Shown here: positions 1 to 6,691 of the stretch, piece by piece | How the letters are laid out: each line of letters starts with the position of its first letter | Position numbering within the stretch: the stretch's first letter is position 1 | Assembly (NCBI GenBank): GCA_030832235.1 | Contig: JAURJO010000408.1 | Span: 1-17,504, forward strand | From: Verrucomicrobiota bacterium | GTDB lineage: Bacteria > Verrucomicrobiota > Verrucomicrobiia > Opitutales > Opitutaceae | Direction: 5' to 3' | DNA: 17,504 nt | Made by a program: the position numbers and the translations under genes | Notes under the pieces: generated by a model | What the model was told of the DNA's origin: nothing | Databases searched by the model: none | Seen by the model: the letters and a program-made list of their open reading frames with translations, nothing else

Positions 1-2
1 TC

Positions 3-2207
3 GCCACGCGCTCGGATGGTCGCCTGGTGGCCGGCCCGGTCCTCACCGATTTTCCAGGTGCGGCCCCTGCCTACCTCCTCTGGAGCCTCGCGCCGGGCGG
101 CGCGCCGGATCGTTTTCTGGTCGGCACTGGTCCAGAGGGTAAAATCCTCGAGGTCGCGGCATCCGCCGACGTCTCCGCGCCGGTGTTCCGGGAATTGGGA
201 CGGGTGTCGGATCCGCACGTGTTCGCCGTGCTGCGTTTATCAGACGGCTCCGTGCTCGCCGGCACCTCGCCCAAGGGCGCCCTCAATCTCCTGCGCGACG
301 GCACGGTCGTCGCCCGCACGCTGCTGCCGGTCGACTCCCTTTTCGACCTCCTCCAACTCGACGCCGAAACCGCGTTGGTCGCGACCGGAAACCCGGGGCG
401 CATCTACCGCATAGATCTCGCCAAGTTCGCGGCCGCCGGGGTGAACGACCAGCGCGTCTCCGACCGCGACGCGCTCGCCGACCGCGGCGTCTCGATGTTC
501 GGGCAAATCCGCGACCGCAACGTCCGCCGGATCGTCGTGATGACCGACGGTCGCATCGCCGCGGGCTCCTCGCCCCGCGGAAACATTTACGCGTTCCCCC
601 GCGACCCGGCGATGTCCCCCGCCGCCGATCCCGCGACAGGCGGAGCGCCGGTGATTCTTCATGAGAACCGGGATGCGGAGATCACCGATCTACTGCCCGA
701 CGTGAACGGCGACCTCTTCGCGACCGTCGTTTTCGCCCCGCAGGGCAGCGACCTTCGAGTGACGCCCTCCAACGCCCCGGCCCCCGCGCCCCAGCCTACG
801 TCGGGTGCGAGCAACTCCAACCCTGCCGGCAACGGCAACCCGCCCCCCGCTCCCGCACGCGAAGTTCCGCCACCCGCCGCGTTACCGGATAAATTCGGCG
901 GACGCGCCGCTCTGATGCGCATCCCAGCCTCGGGATTAGCGGAAACCTTGTCCGTCCGCGCCAACACCGCGTTCTACCGCATCGCCCGTCGCGGCGACAT
1001 CCTGATCCTTGCCGGCGGCGAACAAGGAGAGATCAGCGGCTACGACCTGAAGTCGCGCCAGGCACTCACCTTCCCCGGCAGCGCCTCGGCGCAGCTTAAT
1101 CACATCACTCCCCTCGCCTCCGGTACCCTGGGCGCCGGCCGCTTCCTCGTCCTGCGCAACAACGCGCCGGGTTTCGCGCTGCTGGATTTCGCCGCCAAGG
1201 GTGATCGCTCGGCCGAGACACGCCGCCTCGACCTGGGTCATCCATCGGCGTTCGGCGCCCTTCGCTTTGGACGTTTGCGCGGGCTCGCGCCCGCGGAGGT
1301 GGCGGTCGACATCCGCGCGAGCGCGGGCAGCGACGAAGTTGAAGGATGGGGTCCATGGACGCGCCTCGCCGCAGAAACCGACGAAGGCTGGCGCTCCGGC
1401 GGCCTGCGCGGGCGCTACCTCCGGCTTCGGCTGACCTTGCCGGAAAAGCCGGAGATCGAGGTCGACCGGGCCACACTCTTCGTGCTGCCGCAAAACCGAC
1501 GGCCTGTCCTCCAGGAATACCGCACGGTGGCTCACGGCTACGGTATCATCCCCGCGCCGGAGCCCGCGCCGCCGGCCAGCATCTCCTTGAGCCAATTGCT
1601 CCAAACGCCCAAGGACGACGACCGGCGCCGCAACGCCTTCCTGAACAGCTCGGTCGTTCCCAGCCCGGGCACACAGCTGATCCTGTGGACGGTGAACGAT
1701 CCGGACGGCGACAACCTGCTGCACACCTTCTCCATCCGCCGCGAAGGCGACGAGCAATGGATCGACCTCGTGACCTCCGCCCGCGAAACCTTCGCGCAAT
1801 TCGACACCCGCGCCCTCCCCGAGGGCATCTATTTCACCCGCCTTGTCTCGGCCGAGTCCGCACCGCGTCCCGCCGCGGACCGGCTGCGTCAGACCTTCGA
1901 GACCGATCAGCTCGTGATCGACCACTCGCCGCCGGAAATCCTGAACGCGACCGCCGTGCGCACCGCGGACGCGATCGTGGTGACCGTACGTGGCCGGGAC
2001 CGCCTTTCGCTGCTGGAAGGCATGGAGGCTGTCTTCAGCAACAACCACCGCGAGACCGTCGAACAGCCCCTCGACGGCGTGCGCGACGGCCGCGAGGAGA
2101 CTTTCGTGCTGGAGGTACCGCTCGCACGCGTCGCCAACGCCTCCTCGCTTGAGGTCACGCTGCAGGACGTCGCCGGCAACAGCGTCTCCCGCCGGTTGAC
2201 GTGGTGA
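3..2207 (+). CDS. Secreted/periplasmic beta-propeller protein with C-terminal Ig/Fn3-like region (5' end missing)
   Basis: The reading frame is open to the left edge, and the residues before the first possible GTG (27) still look like propeller sequence, so the true start lies upstream. Numbering from that GTG, blade-like motifs of the form G-T/S-x-P-x-G-x-I recur near residues 33-42, 79-86, 119-128 and 180-189, with a related one near 329. They resemble WD40/kelch-type propeller strands. A low-complexity Pro/Ala/Asn linker lies at about 250-288. Residues about 425-495 contain a GRYLRLRLTL stretch like a discoidin-type strand. From about 555 a DPDGDN motif and a DHSPPEI segment (about 631) suggest two Ig/Fn3-like domains. 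The next gene begins 63 nt downstream on the same strand, so the pair is probably co-transcribed. No catalytic motif is visible; a polymer-binding or scaffold role is a guess. Confidence 0.85.
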   Translation, partial: ATRSDGRLVAGPVLTDFPGAAPAYLLWSLAPGGAPDRFLVGTGPEGKILEVAASADVSAPVFRELGRVSDPHVFAVLRLSDGSVLAGTSPKGALNLLRDGTVVARTLLPVDSLFDLLQLDAETALVATGNPGRIYRIDLAKFAAAGVNDQRVSDRDALADRGVSMFGQIRDRNVRRIVVMTDGRIAAGSSPRGNIYAFPRDPAMSPAADPATGGAPVILHENRDAEITDLLPDVNGDLFATVVFAPQGSDLRVTPSNAPAPAPQPTSGASNSNPAGNGNPPPAPAREVPPPAALPDKFGGRAALMRIPASGLAETLSVRANTAFYRIARRGDILILAGGEQGEISGYDLKSRQALTFPGSASAQLNHITPLASGTLGAGRFLVLRNNAPGFALLDFAAKGDRSAETRRLDLGHPSAFGALRFGRLRGLAPAEVAVDIRASAGSDEVEGWGPWTRLAAETDEGWRSGGLRGRYLRLRLTLPEKPEIEVDRATLFVLPQNRRPVLQEYRTVAHGYGIIPAPEPAPPASISLSQLLQTPKDDDRRRNAFLNSSVVPSPGTQLILWTVNDPDGDNLLHTFSIRREGDEQWIDLVTSARETFAQFDTRALPEGIYFTRLVSAESAPRPAADRLRQTFETDQLVIDHSPPEILNATAVRTADAIVVTVRGRDRLSLLEGMEAVFSNNHRETVEQPLDGVRDGREETFVLEVPLARVANASSLEVTLQDVAGNSVSRRLTW

Positions 2208-2261
2208 GCGGACCGCGCGAACACGCGACGCAAGCCCGCTCCTCGGGAGATCATCCAAATC

Positions 2262-2266
2262 GGAGG
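2262..2266 (+). promoter_or_regulatory. Shine-Dalgarno GGAGG for the 2271 gene
   Basis: GGAGG sits four bases before the ATG at 2271. It supports that start and is one of very few good Shine-Dalgarno matches in the window. Confidence 0.7.
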
Positions 2267-2270
2267 CGTC

Positions 2271-3383
2271 ATGAGGCCGCTCTCACCGCAAAATTCGCTC
2301 CTGCTCACGGCACTCGCGCTCGCGGCCTCCGCGCTCATTCCCCTGCGCGCCGCCCCGTCGGCCCGGCAGGCGGAGTTTGACGCGTTGGTTGAACCCGCGG
2401 TGCGACAGGCTGTCCGCAAGCCTGTGACCACGGAGGGCGGCTCACTCGCGTGGGGCGAAAGCTATCTGCTGGCGGCGCTGGCCGAGATGCTGGAGACGGG
2501 ACGCGATCCGCGTCACGCCGCGCAAGTCGTGGCACTCGCCGATCACGTGCTCGCGTCCCGCGACGACCGGCAGAACCTGCGTGACGAGGTGCGCGGTCGC
2601 GTGATGCCCGCCTGGGGTTCGACGAAATACTCGAAGGACCGGCGGTTCGCCTGGGCCGTGCACACCGGGATGCTCGCCGCACCGATGGCAGGTTTCGCCG
2701 CCACGGTCGGCCGGGATGCGGCGCTGAAGGACCGCTTCGGCGCCGACGCCGCGCGTCTGTTGCGCGCGGCGGAGGAGTCGGTCGCGGCTTTCGCAGGCGA
2801 ATACCGGGATGGCCCCGGCGCGGGCGAAGGCCACGTGGTTTGCCCCTACCTCGGGAAACACCTGCCGTTGAACATGCAGAACGCGCTCGCCCGCGCGTGG
2901 ATCGCGATCGACGACGCCACCGGACGGCCGGACCATCGCGAGCGGATCGAGCGCCTCGCGCGGTTCATGAAAAACCGGCTGCGCGCCGGCCCCGACGGTT
3001 CGTTGGTATGGGGGTACTGGCCGCCACTCACCGGCGAGGACAAGGCGTTCGAGGACATTTCCCATGCCTCGATCAACGTCGACTTCCTGGTTCTCTGCCA
3101 CGAGCGCGGCATCGTGTTCAACCGCGGCGACCTGGCAGCGGTCGAGTCGACACTGCTGCGACTGGTGCTGCTGGCCGACGACCGCGTCGGCGACCGCGCG
3201 GGCCCCAACGTGAAATTCAACACGTACGCCGACGCCGTGCTACGCTGGGGCCGACTCGCGCGACACCGACCCGCGGTGCAAACGCGGCTCGAGAGATTTT
3301 TCGAAGGGACCGCGGCCAGGGCCAGCTCGCAACGTCCTCTTGGCCTCGCGTTGCTGGCTAGCCCTCCGGTGGCGGGGAATTGA
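2271..3383 (+). CDS. Secreted helical protein, possible (alpha/alpha)-toroid fold, function unknown
   Basis: This 370-residue protein has a signal peptide: a hydrophobic run at residues 9-23, then LRA-AP, with likely cleavage near 27. The mature part looks almost wholly alpha-helical. It has evenly spaced segments with motifs W61-G-E, H131-T-G, PLNMQNALAR (199-208), WGYWPP (247-252) and EDISHA (261-266). Helical hairpins with conserved Trp, Asp and His are typical of six-hairpin-glycosidase, polysaccharide-lyase or uronyl-epimerase-like toroids, so a role in polysaccharide processing is plausible but not shown. The start is set by a GGAGG four bases upstream. It follows the propeller gene by 63 nt, so the two products may act together outside the cytoplasm. 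I do not recognise a named family. Confidence 0.85.
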   Translation: MRPLSPQNSLLLTALALAASALIPLRAAPSARQAEFDALVEPAVRQAVRKPVTTEGGSLAWGESYLLAALAEMLETGRDPRHAAQVVALADHVLASRDDRQNLRDEVRGRVMPAWGSTKYSKDRRFAWAVHTGMLAAPMAGFAATVGRDAALKDRFGADAARLLRAAEESVAAFAGEYRDGPGAGEGHVVCPYLGKHLPLNMQNALARAWIAIDDATGRPDHRERIERLARFMKNRLRAGPDGSLVWGYWPPLTGEDKAFEDISHASINVDFLVLCHERGIVFNRGDLAAVESTLLRLVLLADDRVGDRAGPNVKFNTYADAVLRWGRLARHRPAVQTRLERFFEGTAARASSQRPLGLALLASPPVAGN

Positions 3384-3691
3384 TTCCGTACCTTCGCGCT
3401 GAGGCATCAGCGACGGTTCGGCTCCTCGGCCAAGCCGGATCTTTAGCCGGTTCCGCAGGATTCCTGTTTTCACCGGATCAGCAGGCGCGGAAGGCGCGCT
3501 AGGCACCTCGGACGCTGGGCGGGCGGCGGGAGGAGGCGGTCCGGCCGGGGACCGCGACGGAGGCGGCCCCAAGGGGACGACGCGAAGCGACGGGGTGGTT
3601 CGCTTTTGCGGACTGCCACGCGATCCGACGCGACCTGCCCGCTGCCGTCACCCGAAACGCACGAACATTCCTCCGGTGATCGGAAGCTGAA
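3384..3691. other. Convergent intergenic region with GC-rich inverted repeats, no gene seen
   Basis: This 308-nt gap lies between the 3' ends of two convergent genes. It holds an imperfect 8-bp stem at 3416-3440, a small CAGGA/TCCTG palindrome followed by TTTT (3456-3470), a G-run-rich stretch near 3515-3532, and a perfect 7-bp inverted repeat GCGGTCC/GGACCGC with a 6-nt loop at 3536-3555. Open frames crossing it on the minus strand have arginine-rich, shadow-like translations, so I call no gene here. Transcription termination for both flanking genes is the likeliest role. Confidence 0.5.
3416..3440 (+). terminator. Candidate terminator hairpin after the 2271-3383 gene
   Basis: GTTCGGCT pairs with AGCCGGAT across a 9-nt loop, using two G-T pairs. 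It lies about 33 nt after the stop codon. It is followed by CTTTAG rather than a real T-tract, so it is weak as an intrinsic terminator. A second short palindrome with TTTT follows at 3456-3470. Confidence 0.3.
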
Positions 3692-5680
3692 TCAGCGACC
3701 CGCCGCCACCGGCGCCCCATCCCACGCAGGTTTTTCCGTATAGAGACGGAAGTCGTCAAAGTTGAGATGACCCCAGGCGCCGCCCGCCTGCTCGTCGACC
3801 AACCGCAGACGAACCTCGCGCCCGGCGAAGGCCCGCAGATCCCAGATCACCGGGCTGAGCGTCTCCGTGTTTTTCGTCGCGGGCGCCAGGCGCCGCACGT
3901 CGACGCCGGAAAGTTTCACGAGCACCTCGCCGCCGGATGCATCGAGCAACTCCACCCGCGTGGTCTCGAACGCTCCCGCCGCCAGCAGGAACCCCGCCCA
4001 CGGCGCGGAAACCGTGAACGGTTCGCTCGTCAGCGTACCCGTCGCGCCGTCCCCGAGTCCGTTCTCATAGGTCCCGATCCAGTGCCGCCCCACATGCCCA
4101 CTCTTCATGGGGGGCCGCCGCGCGACGACCGCGTCGCCCAACACGGGCTGCCGGACAAACGCCGCACCCTCCGCCTTCCAGTCCCGCAAGTCGCCCGCTT
4201 CGAAATCCAGGTTCAGCGGCCGGCCGCCTCGCCCGAGAGCCAGCGAACCGCTGCCAGAAAGCGGTGGATTATCCACGGCCTCGGCCTTGGCTTTCGCCAC
4301 ATCCGCGGCTCGCTGGGTGTGCACGAGGACGTCCTTCACGGAGAGCGCGTTCCGACCGGCGTCGGGAAAAAGCACCTTAGGCTGCGCACGGGTCCATTCG
4401 TCTTCCGACACCGTGCGGCGCGTGTTGGTGAACACGAATGCGCCCTTTTTGTTGCCGATGATGATGTCCGGTCTGCCGTCGCCGTTGACATCGCCGAGCC
4501 CCACCTGCCGCCCCACGCCGGAGTCGTCGTCGATCAGGTGCGGCACCCAGTCGACTTGCCCCCCTGAACCACGTGTGAGCCGGAACCAGTACAGCACGGC
4601 CGGTGCGTTGGTCTCGGGTGCGCCGGTCGGGCCGTGGGCCCAGAAACACTTTCCGGTGACGATGTCCTTCAACCCGTCACCGTCGACGTCGACCAGCTCC
4701 ACCGCGTGGATCTCGGAGAAGACGACGCCATGCCGGTTATCCTCAGGCCGCTGGTTCATGAAAATGTGGGCCTTGAACACCGGCGAGCCGCTGCCGTCGC
4801 GTTCCGCCAGCTGCTCGTGCCACGCGAACCCGAAGCCGTGCGCGGCGAGCGAGGTCACGATGTCGGCCCGGCCGTCGCCGTTGACATCGTAGACATGCAT
4901 CTGCGCGGCCGCCGGCGCGAAGAGCGCCTGGTGCAACCGCCACGGCGGATTACCCGCGAGCGAGGCAGGCTGTTCGAACCAACCGTCCTTGAACACCACA
5001 TCGAGACGCCCGTCTCCGTTCACGTCACCAACCCCGAGCCCGTGCGTGTACCGCTGCCAGCCGCCGCCGGCTGAGATCGGCGTGAAGCGCCACTTCGCGG
5101 TCGGGTTGGACCAATCGGGCGAAGCGTAACCGAAGTTGCCGCCGTGCACGCAGACGACTTCCGGACGCCCGTCGCCGTCGAGATCGGTGAAGGTCGGCGA
5201 CTCGTTGTCGACCTCTTCGAGCACCGTGAAGCGCGCCCAATGCCCGGCGCGACCGGCCGGGTTGAGATAGAGGTAGGCCGGGGTGTGCGGCAGTCCGTAG
5301 GTGAGGACGTCGTTCCAGCCGTCGCCGTTCAGGTCGTGGACGAACGCGAAGAAGTTGTCCGTCGAGTAGGCGTTCTTCCGCCCGAACCCGCCCTCGTAAC
5401 CGGGAAACGTGCGATCCTTGCCGTCGGGGTCCTTGACCGTCGTGGTGCGCGTCGGCGCGTAAATCTCGTGGCGCCGCGTGAAGTCCGGCCCTTCCCACCA
5501 ATAGGGGCCGAACACGGCGTCGGGCTTACCGTCGCGGTTGAGGTCACCGAGCGCCGCACCTTCGCTCCAATAAAATTTCTCCAGATGCTGCTTCGTGAAC
5601 GACGTCAGCTTGCGGTCGGCGCCTTGGACAATACCGGCGGTCACGGCCGCCAGCAGCAGGGGGAGTGATCGGCGGGGCAT
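3692..5680 (-). CDS. Secreted FG-GAP/VCBS-repeat protein with C-terminal jelly-roll-like module
   Basis: This is a 662-residue exported protein; its signal peptide has a hydrophobic core at about 6-17 and likely cleavage near G20-A21. It carries seven calcium-loop motifs of the D-x-N/D-x-D-G-x-x-D/E type, at residues 46, 116, 166, 219, 265, 331 and 397. That count fits an integrin-alpha-like seven-bladed propeller. From about 486 to 648 there is a separate domain starting LNLDFEAGDLRDW and ending GHLNFDDFRLY. It resembles galactose-binding or concanavalin-like modules common in Planctomycetes and Verrucomicrobia secreted proteins. No enzyme active site is visible; calcium-dependent binding of a glycan or protein is the family expectation. 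Bases before the ATG (AGGGTGGGGC) give only a weak ribosome site. It is convergent with the 2271 gene and divergent from the 5806 gene. Confidence 0.92.
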   Translation of the reverse strand: MPRRSLPLLLAAVTAGIVQGADRKLTSFTKQHLEKFYWSEGAALGDLNRDGKPDAVFGPYWWEGPDFTRRHEIYAPTRTTTVKDPDGKDRTFPGYEGGFGRKNAYSTDNFFAFVHDLNGDGWNDVLTYGLPHTPAYLYLNPAGRAGHWARFTVLEEVDNESPTFTDLDGDGRPEVVCVHGGNFGYASPDWSNPTAKWRFTPISAGGGWQRYTHGLGVGDVNGDGRLDVVFKDGWFEQPASLAGNPPWRLHQALFAPAAAQMHVYDVNGDGRADIVTSLAAHGFGFAWHEQLAERDGSGSPVFKAHIFMNQRPEDNRHGVVFSEIHAVELVDVDGDGLKDIVTGKCFWAHGPTGAPETNAPAVLYWFRLTRGSGGQVDWVPHLIDDDSGVGRQVGLGDVNGDGRPDIIIGNKKGAFVFTNTRRTVSEDEWTRAQPKVLFPDAGRNALSVKDVLVHTQRAADVAKAKAEAVDNPPLSGSGSLALGRGGRPLNLDFEAGDLRDWKAEGAAFVRQPVLGDAVVARRPPMKSGHVGRHWIGTYENGLGDGATGTLTSEPFTVSAPWAGFLLAAGAFETTRVELLDASGGEVLVKLSGVDVRRLAPATKNTETLSPVIWDLRAFAGREVRLRLVDEQAGGAWGHLNFDDFRLYTEKPAWDGAPVAAGR

Positions 5681-5805
5681 GCCCCACCCTGCCCAGCCAC
5701 GGCTGCGCCGGTCAAGCGGGGCGCCTTGTCGCGTGGTTCACCTCCAGCCGGCGAAGCGCGGGCGGCAAAACCTTTGGGCGCCTGACGCGTCTGTCAGAAC
5801 ATCCG

Positions 5806-5997
5806 ATGCGAACGGAATGGGAACGCTCCGAATTCAAGCGAGCCGCCACGGCGCGGGCGGCGCGGGCGCGAGAGCAGGGCGACGATCTGAAGACGGCGCT
5901 CGAGCCGCTTTTCCACACCGAACTCGCCGCCCACCCCGACGAGGAGGATCTCCTGCTCGAGCTCTGGGACGAGCTCATCAGCCGGCAGGTGCTGTGA
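5806..5997 (+). CDS. Small acidic helical hypothetical protein (63 aa)
   Basis: From the ATG at 5806 the frame encodes 63 residues beginning MRTEWERSEF. The N-terminal half is Arg/Ala-rich and helical-looking; the second half is strongly acidic and ends DELISRQVL. The frame stays open upstream to 5665, but that extension overlaps the divergent 5680 gene and its translation lacks protein-like character, so I prefer 5806. No good Shine-Dalgarno is present; instead a 5-bp inverted repeat CTGAC/GTCAG (5782-5797) lies just before the start. It ends 24 nt from the convergent 6022-6594 gene. I recognise no family, no transmembrane segment and no signal peptide, so it is probably a small cytoplasmic protein. 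The amino-acid composition, not a motif, is the main support. Confidence 0.55.
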   Translation: MRTEWERSEFKRAATARAARAREQGDDLKTALEPLFHTELAAHPDEEDLLLELWDELISRQVL

Positions 5998-6021
5998 TGG
6001 AGCAGTTCACCGGCACCCCGC

Positions 6022-6594
6022 TCACCCCAAGGCGCAGGCGCGCACGTGCCGCCGCAATGCCCGGAAATCGGACGGAAGGTAGAGTTCCGGATCGCACTCA
6101 AACGTTCCGGCATCGCCCGCCCAGCCGTCCCGCACCACCCGCGCGTGCTGCTCGACGGTGAGTTCGAGCCAGTACGGGCAATCAACACACGGCGACCCGC
6201 TGAGCCGCCCGCGCGCCTTGCCGGCCTGCTGTCTCCGGCATGAACCGTCGGCCTCGCGTTCCCGGTAGGAATCCCGGCAACGGCGGAACTCCGGCTGCAG
6301 GCACGCCTTCACCAATTGGCGCACCGGAGTCGCCCAGCGTTCGTCCGTCGCCAACGGACCAAGCACGCGACGCTCCATCGCAACGCACTCCTCGGTCGGC
6401 AAATCCCCGGCTTGCTCCGGTCGCCCCTCCGGCGGAACGCGCGGCAGTCCTTTTTCCTCCAGCAAGGCACGCAACCGCTCGGCGACCCCGGCGAGGTCCG
6501 CGGTCGCGACCGGGGTATGACCGTTTCGCCGGAATCCTCGTTCCAGATTGGCGATGACGAGCGCGTCGAACTCGCGCGCCTGCAAGGGGCTCAT
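6022..6594 (-). CDS. Cysteine-rich hypothetical protein, possible metal-binding
   Basis: This is a 190-residue cytoplasmic-looking protein with no signal peptide or membrane segment. It has eight cysteines, at 70, 98, 106, 119, 136, 139, 167 and 187. The central group C98-x7-C106-x12-C119-x16-C136-x2-C139, ending in SPCVDCPYW, is the kind of spacing that could bind zinc or an iron-sulfur cluster. The N-terminal 60 residues look helical. The ATG at 6594 is preceded by GGGG-rich sequence with no clear Shine-Dalgarno. A TTGACA hexamer lies at 6623-6628 on this strand but has no matching -10. The gene starts 59 nt downstream of repeat copy 1 and is downstream of receptor 1 on the same strand. I do not recognise the family. 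Confidence 0.75.
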   Translation of the reverse strand: MSPLQAREFDALVIANLERGFRRNGHTPVATADLAGVAERLRALLEEKGLPRVPPEGRPEQAGDLPTEECVAMERRVLGPLATDERWATPVRQLVKACLQPEFRRCRDSYREREADGSCRRQQAGKARGRLSGSPCVDCPYWLELTVEQHARVVRDGWAGDAGTFECDPELYLPSDFRALRRHVRACALG

Positions 6595-6652
6595 CCCCCG
6601 ACCCCACCGGAACGCACCGCCCTGTCAATCCACCGCCCGGCCCCGGGCCATT

Positions 6653-6687
6653 GTCACGTAGTGCGTGACAAACCCGGGGAGGTGCCG
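6653..6687. repeat. 35-nt repeat with hairpin core, copy 1
   Basis: The copy has the core GTCACG-TAGTG-CGTGAC; in this copy the stem extends to a perfect 8 bp (TTGTCACG/CGTGACAA, 6651-6671). It is followed by AACCCGGGGAGG-TGCCG. The same sequence with two mismatches is at 9877-9911 in the same orientation. It begins 5 nt beyond the stop codon of receptor 1. Neither strand shows a T-tract after the stem, so it is not a standard intrinsic terminator. Confidence 0.8.
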
Positions 6688-6691
6688 CGCG

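Noticed and set aside
3499..3759. 86-codon minus-strand open frame across the convergent gap
   Set aside because: It begins inside the FG-GAP gene in another frame, is Arg/Ser/Ala-rich and has no recognisable protein features.
5997..6161. ATG overlapping the stop of the 63-residue gene as a downstream + strand gene
   Set aside because: The frame runs antisense over the 3' end of the cysteine-rich gene and yields an Arg/Pro-rich low-information translation.
6623..6628. TTGACA on the minus strand as a -35 box for the 6022-6594 gene
   Set aside because: The expected -10 position, 17 nt on, reads GGGGTC, so no sigma-70-type promoter can be supported.
6653..6687. Integron attC site reading of the 35-nt repeat
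   Set aside because: The conserved GTTRRRY/RYYYAAC core sites are not visible, and no integrase gene is present in the window.
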